Below, one piece after another: positions 51,415 through 63,753 of a DNA stretch of 64,000 bases (position 1 is its first letter; each line of letters opens with the position of its first letter). Position numbers and translations under genes: made by a program. The notes below the pieces were generated by a model. The model saw only the letters and a program-made list of their open reading frames with translations, searched no databases and had not been told where the DNA came from. This stretch comes from Mangifera indica (Eukaryota; Streptophyta; Magnoliopsida; Sapindales; Anacardiaceae). The stretch is taken from positions 620,001 through 684,000 of the forward strand of contig NC_058152.1 of the NCBI RefSeq assembly GCF_011075055.1. The letters run 5' to 3'.

Positions 51415-54051
51415 ATGGAAGAACAAGCAAAAAGCAGGTAGTAAGTTTTTATTTTCTTATTTCGTGTTTTGGTTTCATCTTGTTTCACCAATTATCTGAT
51501 TCTGTGTTCAGGTATGCAGTTGTTACAGGAGCGAATAAAGGAATTGGGTTTGAAATATGCAGGCAATTAGCTTTAAATGGGGTCTTCGTTGTACTGACGG
51601 CCAGGGATGAGAAAAGGGGCGTTGAAGCTGTTGAGAAGCTGAAAGAATCTGGGTTTGATAATGTGATCTTTCATCAGCTTGATGTGGCCGACGCTGCTAG
51701 TATTCACTCTCTCGCAGAGTTCATCAGAAATCAGTTTGGCAAGCTTGATATTTTGGTATGATTTAAATATCATTTTCATCAAAATCTTTTGTCTCTCTTC
51801 TTGTTGTGTAAGATGGAAAAAATATTTCTTTGGTTAAACCTAGGGACATGTCATTAACCATTTTTTGTTTTATCTGTCTTCTGGTTTAAAATATCTGCCA
51901 GAGAATATATAGTGGCGTTAACACACCTGAATTTTTTTCTTTGTAGCTATCTTTCAGACTCGGACTGAGCATTGAAACGAGTGATCCGACAGGTTGAACA
52001 TGGTTTAAATAAATTTTAGAATAATTTTCAAAACAATTTTCCTTATTTAATCATCAAAATTCAATTTGATTTAAAAAATAAAAACCAATATATGACTAAA
52101 TGCATAAGGCACCCTTTTGCATAAAGTAAAAAGCGGGTATTTCTTTGTTTGAAGTGTAGAAATTGTTCAGGCTGGAGTTTTTACTCTGGTTTTCTTGAGG
52201 TTGGCCTAACAGCTGGACTCAGTGGTTTTTTTTTTTTCGTATTAGCAATTCCATATGGTTAAAACTAGTGTTATTACCTTATCTTTTGAATTATTTATTA
52301 TTGAAAAGTCTTGAAGTAAATTAAAAAACATCCCATTTCTGCTTGCAGGTGAACAATGCAGGGATTGCTGGAGTCATGGTGAAGGTACATTTATTATGTA
52401 CTAATTTTGTTTTATTACCCAAAGCAGAAAAAAATCAATTGTGATTGGATGTAATTTAGAAGAAACTGAAAGAATGATGCTGAATGCTGGACACTATTTA
52501 TGGTCATCCTTTTCTAATTAAGAGAAAGTGAAGGTTTTAAGGTGAAGAAATGTATGGGAAACTAATATGAACCTTGATAAAACTATATCTTAAAGTTAGT
52601 TGTTGAGATTGGAGAATCTAAAGTCATATAAACTTCACACCAAAACTCTATACTTTCTAAACTTGGGATTGTGGCATCCACAGCCCCGATAATCATGCAG
52701 TCATGTTGTGCGCTAGCTTTCTATTGGCCCTAGGTGAATACTGCAATCACCCATGCCGCACGACAATTAGGAGACATGATGTTAGCTCTAATACCTATGA
52801 TACAAATCTTGGGATAAACATACTCCAAATACTAACTATTAAGATTAGAAAGTCTAAAACTATATAAACTCCACATTAGAAGCTTATACTTACCAATGTA
52901 AGATACAAATCTTATACTTTGCACTTGGAATCGTAACAGAATCAATTGACAACCAATACTGCAGCTCGGGAAGAAATGTATGGGAAACCACCTCAAGCCT
53001 GCTAAGAATATGTTTTTGCTCATTATGTAGGAAGTAGTTCAAAGCAAATGGAATGGAAATGTGACTCAAAGTTATGAGTTAGCTGAAGAGTGCCTTACAA
53101 CAAATTACCATGGCACAAAAAGAATGTGCAAAGCACTTGTTCCCCTCCTTCAGTTATCTAATTCACCAAGAATTGTTAATGTTTCGTCCTCCATGGGAAA
53201 ATTGAAGGTAAACATGTATAAGTTTTGTTTCAATATTCTTACTTAGGATTAACAAGGCTGATAAATTCTACTACATGCTTTAGTTGATTTCTTGAGTTCT
53301 AAAACATTAAAATATCCCAGATAGTTTATTTTTCATAGGTTCATATTTCCAAATGGTAACAGGATATTGGAATCCTAGATATCAAGTATTCAAAACGTTA
53401 TTTTAGCTTTGTTGACGATCATATAAGATATTTTGTTAAAGAGTAATATTATATACATTAACAATTGGTATAGACATGGATACAAATATTGATGTGTCAT
53501 TTTATGATTTGATGTTACTTTTTCTTTAATTTAAAATTACTTAATTATCTGATAACATATCAATGTTTGTACCCATGTTTACATTCATTATTAGTGCATG
53601 AAGTATTAATGTTTGTTAAAATATTTTCCCTGAAAAGGTAGAACTTACATTTCTCATCATTTTGTTTCAGAGAGTAAAAAATGAATGGGCTAAACAAGTT
53701 TTAAGTCATACTGAAAACCTCAAAGAAGAGAAAGTAGATGAGGTGTTGAATGAGTATCTGAAGAGTTACAAAGAGGGTTCACTTGAAGCCAAAGGCTGGC
53801 CTGTTTCAATGTCTGCTTATATTGTATCAAAAGCTGCTATAAATGCCTATACAAGGATCCTGGCAAGGAAGCACCCAACTCTATGCGTCAATTGTGTTTG
53901 CCCTGGCTATGTTAAAACAGATATAAACTACAACACAGGCATATTAACTGTAGAAGAAGGTGCTGAAAGTTGTGTGAGGTTGGCTCTGATACCCGATGGC
54001 AGTCCTTCTGGTCTGTTCCTTTCAAGGAACCATGGGACTTCCTTTGAGTGA
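51415..54051 (+). CDS. Short-chain dehydrogenase/reductase (neomenthol dehydrogenase / salutaridine reductase-like)
   Basis: Cytosolic NADPH-dependent carbonyl reductase of the plant SDR114C-type group; the substrate cannot be read from sequence. Five exons: 51415-51437, 51512-51755, 52349-52384, 53031-53207, 53671-54051; 286 residues, GT-AG throughout. Cofactor motif TGANKGIG at 13-20, LDVAD near 70, NNAG at 91-94, catalytic Ser within VSSS (152-155), and Tyr210-x3-Lys214 in [17 protein letters not shown] follows. The catalytic residues are intact. The stretch between NNAG and SYELAEECL is roughly 10-15 residues shorter than in the Arabidopsis relatives I know. Intron 3 carries a TRIM-like insert and intron 4 a family A MITE. 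Confidence 0.92.
52545..52960 (-). mobile_element. TRIM-like element in dehydrogenase intron 3
   Basis: Two diverged direct repeats (about 52575-52680 and 52810-52935) share a(t)act(a)a(c)t..ttgagatt/ttaagatt(a/g)gaaa/gaatctaaa and atataaactccaca / tcatataaacttcaca. Between them gctctaatacct, on the minus strand AGGTATTAGAGC, is a degenerate form of the tRNA-Met primer-binding site TGGTATCAGAGC and sits just before the right repeat. Ends and target duplication are not clear. Confidence 0.5.
53450..53605. repeat. Short palindromic MITE, family A
   Basis: In dehydrogenase intron 4: atattgatgtgtcattttat, gatttgatgttactttttct, ttaatttaaaattacttaat and ctgataacatatcaatgttt, in the family A order. 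Confidence 0.6.
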
Positions 54052-55013
54052 ACATATATGATTCACTTTGTGAGGTCTATGTATAATTTGCAGACACCCC
54101 TTCTCATAATGGTCAGTTGACATTCGTTTGGTTTAGTGCTCTTATCTTGTGTTGGTCAGTTAAACATGAATTGAAAGGCCTCTATAGTATATGGTTTTGA
54201 AAGGCCTGTAAAATCTTACCGACTATGTCTGCTAGGATAACTGATAAATATTTAAAATAGGCGGTTTAAATTTTTTGTTTTGAAAGTTAAAAGAGATTTA
54301 AATATAATTTTTTAAACTGGGTTCAAATTTTTTGTTTCTGCTTCAAACTCGAACTTTGCCAAACTCGAGCAAAACACTACTCTGCTAGTGACCCACCACC
54401 CAACTTTTAGCAACCAAAGAGAATTATGAAGAATTTTTATCTGCATCTTGAGATAAATGCCTCAGATAAAAAAGGGCATGCAGTTGTAAAATTAAGTTCA
54501 AATACAAAACTGACACGAATTAAATACAAAAGACCTAGAAATAAAAGAGACACATAACCTGAGAGTGTGGAATGAAGATCACAAAAACTCATAAAAAGGA
54601 AAATAGAAAACTGAATTGCACCTTCACCTTGTCATATCAGTTTCCATATGATTTTCTTCTTCTTATTCAATGTATTGAATTACTGATATTGATAATTAAA
54701 CATCGGAACCAGGTGTAGGGTTGGAAAAAAAAGCATCAACCTTATTATTGAGATAAACAAATCAAAATACCAACACAAAAAATGTAATACTCCTAAACAA
54801 ACTTATATCAATAAAGTACGAGAAAGATAATGGCATGTATGGACATTTTACTTTGTTTAAGGATGCTAAGATAAAACTAGTTATATAGTATATAAACTCT
54901 TTAAGTTGTTAAGATATATGTCCAAAACAAACAATATTTTGATAACAGTGGATGGAAAATCATACATCTATTTACAACATCAGTTCAATTAAGCTCATCT
55001 GCATTTTAGACAT
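54052..55013. other. Spacer between convergent dehydrogenase and transporter genes
   Basis: Holds the two 3'-UTRs facing each other. AT-rich, no frame worth reporting, no bounded repeat seen. Confidence 0.55.
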
Positions 55014-58000
55014 TTAAAACAATGGGCAGCCTTTTACTACAACACCTGGTTCAGTTGGGCAGGAAGCCAATGGACATCCATCTGAGTGACTTTTCCACCA
55101 GTCAAGACTAATATGCTCCATTCCCAAGCACAAATACAACAACACCCCCATAAATGCTAATCCAGCATCAAGTGCCGCAGACAAAACATAATTGTGTCGA
55201 ATCCACCAATCGCGATGATACCGGTAAGCAATAAAGCCAGAGACAAATCCGATAAGAATCCAACTGGTGTAGTTGACTGCAGTAGCAGGTGGCATGTTCA
55301 CTACAGCACCTAAGAGCACAGGCATATTGATAAGCCTAATCCAGGGCTTGTCTGGGAATGCCTTGTGAGCAAACCAGACTAGGATGGGAGCTATTGCCCC
55401 AGCTAAGAAAAACCAGTTAATGGCCGAGTAATGGCCAAGATCTCCAAAAATCTTTCGAGGGCCTATAAGGCCCCATATGATGGATGCATCAAAAAATACG
55501 TGGTCACTTGGGCAAGTCCATGGACTGCCTGCTGGAAGCAATTCCCTATCACATATATCTGGGATAGTATTCAAGAGCCACCATGCACTCCCTAAATGTA
55601 CAAATGCTGAGATTATAGTACCAATTACCTGATATAACAAGATCATGTGATCAATACATAATATGTAGTGACAAATATATATATGACTGCAAAAGTTATA
55701 TATGCTTTGAATCTTCCTTAGATAGGAAGGGATAAGGGTACCTAACCTGTGCCATGAACATAGCCCTGGGAGGAATCTTCATGTAATGCCCAAGCTTGAA
55801 ATCTTTCAAAAAGATGATCCCTTGTTTCATGCTTATATGTCCATATACTTTGAAGCATACATTGGCAACAGGATATCCTGGGTATATATAGCCTATAATA
55901 TACTCTGTGATCACATTCAAGGCTGGTGTCTGTTTGTCCAAGAGATAATTGAACAATGTTTCAATACTCATAATGCATTTACAGACACAAATGGCACAAA
56001 CACTATATCAACCGTAATTAAAAAAATATTTTTGGACTATGATCAATGACTTATTATACACTTTTCAAACTAAGACAAAAAAATTTACAGAACACAACAA
56101 AGCATACTTGTTATGAATTCAATTATACAAAACACTTGAAATTGGTAATATTACTTGAACTAAATTTACCTGATTTGTTGTAGCAGTAATGACTCCAACA
56201 GGTAGAGTGAAAAATAGGGCAACATTGCAGGCTAGGAAGATGCCCCACCACGGCAATTGGAGTTCATTTTGGTAGTATTGGCATATAAACAAAGTCATTG
56301 CAATGTTTATGAAAAGGATGCACATGAACCACCATTCAGGTACTTGTTTGTATCTTCTCATTAGCTTTGTGTGCACATCCATTGTCTTAGTTTGAAAGGC
56401 AGACTTACTTAATTGCCAAATATCTCTGCACCATAAAAAGTTGAATTAAACTTAGTGGATACTCTCATTTTGAAACCAGCCTTCAATGTCTAATTTTGAT
56501 TTACACAGAGATAAATTGAGCCATAGTTTCTATGGTTGCATAATTATGTTATATAAATCCTAATGCATTATTACTGCAACTTAAAGGATTTTTTTTATTA
56601 TTATCCTCTATGCCAATTAAAGCCTCTAGCAGGTGAACAACTCAGAATATACTTATAATTACAATCATTGGCAAATAAAAGTCCCCTTTAATCAACAACT
56701 AAGAGATTATTTAAACAAAATCTAATCAGTAAAAAGCAATAGACAAACATGCATTATACCTTCAAGAAAACAAATCAACCCAGAAAGGTGTGCTTACCTC
56801 CCATGAAACAGGAAAACATGAACAATGGTAGCAGTAAGACAGGCAAAACCAACACCATAGGACATAGCGAAGAAAGTGCTTATATAGAGAGGACCCTCAC
56901 GATCATAAGCTTCTATGTCAATGTGAAAATTTTGGTCTACAATAGCTGAAATGTTATAGCTTTGGCCCGTTGAGGTGAATAAGTTGTCTGAGAATATGGG
57001 AAATGTCTTGGCCTTAAAGATATTAAGCCAATAGGCAATGGGAGCAATGACATACATGGTCAAGGCAAAACCTGCTGCAATATTGGCAGTGGCAAACCAG
57101 GGGCTTGCAAGTGGGCTCCCAAGGTAGGCAGATATGCTTGACCAATCAAAACCGATTGCACCAACACCTAAACCATGCAACCCCGAACCTAGTTGTTGTG
57201 CAAACACAGAAGAAGGGAATACCCAGCAAACCCAGGACAAAGAAGTCAACATTGGGAAGAGATAGCCTGGAAATACATAGTAAGCAAAGCTGCAAACAAA
57301 GGCGACAAGGAAAAATTGGTTCCTTGTTAGTCCGCCCTTAGTTCTCTCCTCTTTCTCATGTAATGCCCTGTGATTACATGACATTTACAAAAAGATGATA
57401 CTAATGAATAAAATAACATTAGATAACCAGCTCGAAATCTGCTGAAAAGATGGTAACACTCAAAAACTGACAGCTTTATATATAAACCTAAACATGAAAT
57501 TCCTTCACACAAGTAAAACTAAGAATTATACGCGGGCATCTATCAAACATGAAGCTGCCATAGCAAGCTTTAACAGAAATAACAAACATATTTCAACTGT
57601 AATTAGCAGACAACAACTCATAAATCATACAATCTCTGTTGAATTGCTAAATTTGACACTCACTACTGAATTTCTCCATGGTACATTTCTTTATTGCCTT
57701 GAACAAGAACTTTTTTTTTTTATGTTAAAACATTTTAATTCACTCAGAAAAATGAACCTGAACAGCGAGACTTGTACTAAATTCTGAGGCCACCACATGG
57801 CTGCAGGCTCCACCAAGTATCGACGGAACACACCAGCCCACCCAAATCCCAACACCTGGGTTGTTAAAACGACGAGCAACGATACAATGAAAGTCAACTG
57901 CTTCTTGTAAAAGACCTTGACAACACTAACGATGTGAATCGCATAAACATTGCCAGCTCCAGCATTAGCAAGGATGGTGATCAACACATGCTCTTTAACA

Positions 58001-58510
58001 TTGAACGGACCAGGATTTAGCGTGAATTCCCACTTTCGTCCCTTGAAGAAGACTCTTCTGGTGACAGTTTTGGCCATGAAGTAACCCAAAGGCAGCACTG
58101 CGATCTGGGCCGAAATCGAAGTAACAGAGAGAGGCTCTCTGCGGTACCAGAAGAACTGGTTTAAAAACGAGAGGAGGACGCATGATAAAGATCCTAAAAC
58201 CAACGTGCGAAACGTGAAGGTCGGGAGGGAAGGATCATCTGTGGTGGGGACTGTGAGAGCAACTTGCTCAATCGTTGAATTCTCGCCGTCGTACGGATCA
58301 TCTTCCTCTGGTGTTCCTAAAGTCGAGGAGGCTTCGGGTTTTGTCTTCTGAACTGTGGATGAGAATTTTAACTTTCGTTAGTAAAAACTTGAGTGTGTAT
58401 TGGGAACGAAAAGTGGATGATAATTGTAAAGAAAGAGAAGACTACTTACTAAGAGGAGCTTTGACTTCGTTGCTGCTGCTTGTAGCAGCTGCAGCAGTGG
58501 CCATGCCCAT
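55014..58510 (-). CDS. OPT: Oligopeptide transporter (OPT family, OPT1/OPT5-like)
   Basis: Multi-pass plasma-membrane transporter for small peptides or metal-peptide conjugates. Six minus-strand exons: 58510-58450, 58352-57758, 57367-56798, 56425-56170, 55929-55747, 55628-55014; 759 residues, the usual OPT length. The acidic cytosolic N-terminus precedes [16 protein letters not shown]; the OPT motif [10 protein letters not shown] starts at 133 and KIPPR is at 545-549. GYGWAG-type [54 protein letters not shown] and [16 protein letters not shown] are conserved family blocks, as is the end [20 protein letters not shown]. Many hydrophobic segments are visible. ATG at 58504 is a possible alternative start two codons in. 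Transport substrate cannot be deduced; the sequence resembles the OPT1/OPT5 clade more than OPT3. Confidence 0.95.
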
Positions 58511-59378
58511 TTCTTTCCCCCGTGACAGTCAGGTAGACTGTTATGAAAGAAACTTTGAAACGTGGATCAAGGGCTTTGAATTTGGCCTTTTTTAGCACAA
58601 GAACAGAGCTGCATCCGAGCTCATATTAAACCTATAACGTCTTATTCAAATTCGTTAACATACAAAAAAAAAAAATAATTAATATGATAAATAATATTAT
58701 AATTTTTAAGGAGTTGTTTGATTAATAATAAAAAAAATTCTTGATTTAAATATTATTAATAATACAAATAACACAGATAGAAAGAGAATTCTAATCAAAT
58801 TAAAACTCTAATTCTAATTTAATTTAAATTTAATTAAATATTTAAGTGTCATTAATTTTAATTTGCATTCTACGTGAATCCAAACCTAAAAAGTCAACCG
58901 TATTATTTCCAAAGCTGGGTCCAAACCTGTTCTGTCCGTTGGATATGTAGGGAGGACAATGATGTTTGATTTGATAAGTTCTTGAAAGTTACCTTTTAAT
59001 GTCATTGATGACGGAATGAACATTCATGGCTTATGTAAATAAAGTAAATCCAGTTACTTATGTTCGAACAGAACAACCACAAGCCTAAGAATGTGGACAA
59101 TCCAATGTACATAGCTGCTTTCAGGGCAATATTCAAAATTTACGAAAAATGACAAAATAACGCCAATTCCACTGCATCAAGTTGGCATGCGGCACGCCAG
59201 ATACTGTCCATGTCAGCAATTTGCGTCAATGGATCATATTGACCGAATCTCATATGACTTTCCGTGCTATGACGCACCAATTGGCGAGCCATCCTGGCCC
59301 GCAGATATGACCACGCCCAGCTTAGGGTCCACAAGCAATTGGCAAGCCGACCCAAATGTTTTTATGAGTCCGTTCCCA

Positions 59379-59432
59379 TACACACACACACACACATATA
59401 TATATATATTAAATATATATTTTTTTTTTTTC
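59379..59432. repeat. Compound (AC)n(AT)n microsatellite with T tract
   Basis: About eight AC units, then about eight AT units, then taaatatata and a 12-base T run. Confidence 0.9.
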
Positions 59433-59816
59433 GCGGATCATACCACATTACCTGATGAGTCAGACCTTAAAGCTTTTAATATAGCTCACAAAGCCAACAA
59501 GGTTGACATAACTCGTGATTTAATAGACCGTACCAAAAATCAAGAGATCAGGTTTTGTTGTTGATTGATTTAATCTCTTTATACGTTTATCTATGTCAAT
59601 TAAGTTATTCAATTATTATTTTTGAATTAAAGCCAAAAACTTTATGTAATTAAGGTTAAAGACTAAACTTATTTTTGTTTAAAATAATATACATTTCATC
59701 ATTTTAATATATAAATAAAAAAATTCAGTCTTTTATTGAAAAAAAAAAGGTAATCCCAAACCTTCATATATTAATATTTCATAAAATTATTAATTATAAC
59801 AAATGCACTACCAAAC

Positions 59817-60110
59817 TAGGGCTTCAAACAAGTCCGATCGAGTTTAATTCAATTATTATCAAACTGAACTCGAATTTAAGTGTTATTGCTCAATTTGATA
59901 GGCTTGTAGTTCAACTGAAATATAATATTAATAAATATGTTAAATTCTAAAACTTTAATATTACTCACCGATTTTGAATTTATGAGGTAATTAATAAATA
60001 TATAAATTATAGGTTTAACCAAAATCTCTCAAGTCAAACTCGAGCCGGTAATTCCAAACTTTAGCTCGAATTAAGAACTCCCAAGCTCATTGAGTTTTGC
60101 ATAAACCTAA
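59817..60110. repeat. Family C hAT-MITE relative
   Basis: Begins TAGGGCTTCAAACAAGTCCG, like the left end of the bounded MITE at 28960 (TAGGGCTGAATTC), and contains gagtttaattcaattatt, aactcgagccggtaattcc and aagctcattgagttttgcat. No matching target duplication seen on the right. Confidence 0.5.
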
Positions 60111-60189
60111 TCAATCCAAGTTTAAGTCTAACAATACTCAATATGGCACGGTCCAATCGCAAATTATCTTAAATGGGACCCAAGGAAAA

Positions 60190-63100
60190 TCATGTGGCTA
60201 ATTTTGTGAACTTTGCAACAAATAGTCCACTGGTTCTTGATGTTAAGGGGTCAAAGCGTAAGGTCTTTGGCATCCTCCCAATCCTGCAAGGCCAATCTTT
60301 GGCTGCGTCTATCTCTTGCAACTCTGCAACATTAGAATGATACAATGAGCAGGTTAAGGATAAACAAAAGAAAATGAACCTCATTGAAACATGTATTCTG
60401 CAGATAAACAAAATATTCAGAAATGAACTCCCACTATGGGAAAAAGAATTCCCATTAGTTAATCAACCTGCAGTTTTTTATTTTCAATACTATGAACGTC
60501 GGCAAATAATCTCAAAGAAAATAACATGTTATATGTCACACTTCAAAGCATAAAGGACCCTACCAGCTAAGGCATTTTCCTTTAGAAACTGCTCCATCAC
60601 ATCTTCATTCTGGGCAACTGTCAAACTAATCAGCCAAAATGGTAGATGTAAGAAAATATGAGATGCAAACATATTGGGTAATATTATGATCCATAGGAAG
60701 TGAAGACTGAATGCACCTGCAAGTGCTGTACACAAGTGACCCCCCGACTTTTAGTAACCTAAAACCATTCGTCAGAAGTTTTAACTGCAACCAAAGAGAA
60801 ACTTTTAGTTCAATATCGTGTAACTGCATGATTAAGTTCCAAATACAAAAACTCTTGCACACATTTAATTTCTAAGGATAAAATGTTGCTTCATTATCCT
60901 TTCAGCATACAATACCCACTTCAACTTTTGAGGAACACAAGCAAGAAGCGTCATCAGAATCATGAAACAACTATATATTCTACTTTCTAGGTCAAGCCAT
61001 TTCTAGACTCCAAGAAAATAGGATTATGTTTCTTCTCTGTAGTCTTCAGCAAACTGATCATGAAAATTTACCTATTTTGTTATGAATATCAAGTTGCTTA
61101 CATAGCCAACAGTTTTCTTCATTTTAAGTTATTTCTCACACAGTGGTATACAAAGGTGTGGGAGGTCCATCAAATTAAACACCCTTCATTTGTTCCATTA
61201 ACTATGTGTACAGGTTTAAATCTATGATTATTGAATCCAGTTAAATCTTTGACAAGGAACACCAATCAAAAGTTAGCAAACAAACATACATTTTATTCTA
61301 CTTTTAGGCTATGCGACAACTAAACTCTGAGAGAACAGAAATCTGTTTCTTTTAACTCTTCAGCATTTTCATTACAAAAATTTCACTATTTTATAATTTC
61401 AAACGTCTATGGTGAAATCCAAATATGCTCAAATATAATTTATCGTTGTTTAAGCTAGCTATTAGCATAAAGTTGCTTACTTGGCCAACTGTTTTCTTTA
61501 TTTATTGCATATTTTCACAAAGTTAAAATGAAGGTGTTGAAAACCCATTAAGGTAAACTATGCATCTCTATTAACCATGTGTACAGCTTTAAATCATCGA
61601 CTCCAACTAAATTACGCTTCCAATGAATACAAGACTCATATCTATTGTGATAAGAACTTATGCTGTTCATCACACAAAAGGAAGTTCCAGGTGTAAATAA
61701 AGAAAAAAACTATCATAAATATACATTTAGCAGCAGTGTCTCTATAATGTAACAGCCTTTTGGAAGCCAAACAAAAACACTACTCTCTTGCACTAATGCA
61801 TAAATAAGAATCCAAATCTTATAAAGGAAGCAAACCAAATCCTAAAATGAGAGAAAAAAGGTGGTTGTGGAGAGTAGCACTGATACTGTGGGATTGCAGC
61901 TGGCATACAGAATAGAAGAGTAAATCAAGTTACCTGAAGATTGGTCAAACTATCAGTTCTCTCTGCATCCAACACACGACGTTGAAGGGTTGCCCAGCCC
62001 CAATTCTCAAATTTCTGGACATGTCTAATTGACCCATCATGAGTACACTCAGCATCCACAAGGACCTAAATTGGTTTCAACCATTGAACATTTAGTTCTG
62101 CTGCAAAAAATCATACAAGAGTACATAAAGGAAGATCACAATTATTTGTAGAAAGGAATTATACAAAGCTAAAACACAACTTCACCTTGTCATAGCCAGA
62201 TAATGAAACTTCACTGTTAACCACACTTTGATACAATTCACTTCTACTCAGCCCAGATATGCCAGAATGGCACCCATAGAATATAAGTTCAGGGTGTTCA
62301 ATCCTAGGAAACAACTCTGAAGCAGCACTTTCAATTGCTTTAGCTGCTCTTTTTCTTTCTTTCCATGGTCTCCTAGAAGTCCACTCCCCAAATGTCTCTG
62401 ACCTTTGTTCCAATGCAGATTCATCTGTTTAATACTGACAACATATTAAATTAGGTCAATGATTACAAACATAATTTACAATATTTTGAAAGATCACTTT
62501 AAAGACTATAATAATGAATTACCCTTTCTTTCAGATTGACTAACTGATCCAGAATTCAATTGAGGCCTTGTCGGACCAAGGGAAAATGTCGTTCCATCAG
62601 CAACAAAGAGTCGACACCTATCTCCTAAAGCATATTTCTGCACCAATGTTCTACAAGCTGCCAGACGGTGTCTTGCAACATCAACTCCAGTTACAGAACC
62701 AGTATCACCAAGAATGTCCAGTATCATACAGAGTTTGGCACCTAAAAATACAAGATTTTATGGTCATAAATGTGTGAGCAACATATCATAAAATCATAAC
62801 AACCCTCAAATAAAAATCATCTACATTTCTTGAATCAAGTTCGCACTTATCCAGTAGTAAATACTAAAAAAGGATCTTCCCCTTGGCCTAAAAAGAGTTG
62901 AATTTCTTTTATTTTTACCTTTCCTCAATTAACATGCTTCATAGTTCCAGCTTACATATAACTTAGAAGGTATAATCAAGCATTACCCTAGGAAGAGTGA
63001 ACAAGAATCAACCTTCCCAAGTTTTGTTCGCCACTGGATGCAATATAAGTTAACTTATTTATCACTTGTTAAATAATAATTTTAAGTACCAATTATAAAC

Positions 63101-63753
63101 CCTCACATCATCAAATCAATTGTCAAGAATAACTTAGTCACATGTTCAATGTAAAGTAGAAGAACAGAAGGAGCTTCCTTACCAGGAGCGGCACAAAGAT
63201 CAAGCACATGATCCCCCACTGAGATATTCATTGCCGAAACAGCAGCTCCGGAAGCTGCATCGATTCCATATAACTGTAATTTTGAACAAAAATGAAACAA
63301 ACAGTACATGTCAAAACTCAAAAGTAAAACAAATCAAAGTTTACAAATGAATAGCATACATGTTTGCGAATCAAGAACGAGCATCAATGGACTTTAATTT
63401 AATTTATCACCTTTCCTTCCCTATATGCCCTTGACTTAGCAATCTTTACACAAGGAGGAAGACCATAAAAGCCATCCAACCAATCAACTTTCTCAAGTTT
63501 ACATTCTATTTCAGCTTCGATCTCTTCTAAGTAAGCTTCACTCTCCTCCTTCAACCTTCCCAAACAACCAAAAAAATTCGAAAAAACAATTAAAATTCGC
63601 TGATTTTAGAGCACAAAAATGACTATAATTTCTGTAATACCTTATATATCGAGGAATTGAATCCACTGCTGTATAAATCGAAGGATCCAGTTCATTCTCC
63701 CGAAGGAATTCGAGGAACGCTTCTGGTAAGGGTAATTTCGCCAATTCTTCCAT
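60190..63753 (-). CDS. RsmB/NOP2/Sun-family RNA (cytosine-5) methyltransferase
   Basis: AdoMet-dependent enzyme of the m5C RNA methyltransferase superfamily; RNA target unknown. Nine minus-strand exons: 63753-63641, 63555-63411, 63273-63183, 62741-62523, 62424-62186, 62065-61934, 60784-60717, 60625-60564, 60323-60190; 400 residues, every junction in phase. Motif I is VLDLCAAPGAK (109-119), motif II region GVDVARHRLAACRTL, motif IV VDAECTHDGS with Cys276, motif VI SLVYSTCS with Cys335, and the C-terminus has LRFDPLTSRTSGLFVAKF. Both cysteines used in catalysis are present, but motif IV has Glu275 where most members have Pro (PC). Between motifs III and IV there is a long insertion (~173-265) rich in charged residues. 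No PUA or other RNA-binding domain is evident. Confidence 0.9.

Larger units (their letters stand above)
58511..60189. other. Intergenic: transporter promoter and repeats
   Basis: Transporter promoter at the left. AT-rich DNA, a compound microsatellite, and a family C copy beginning TAGGGCTTCAAAC. An open frame at 59187-59564 runs through the microsatellite and is not believed. Confidence 0.55.

Noticed and set aside
59187..59564. 125-codon plus-strand frame
   Set aside because: It runs straight through an (AC)n(AT)n microsatellite and matches nothing known.
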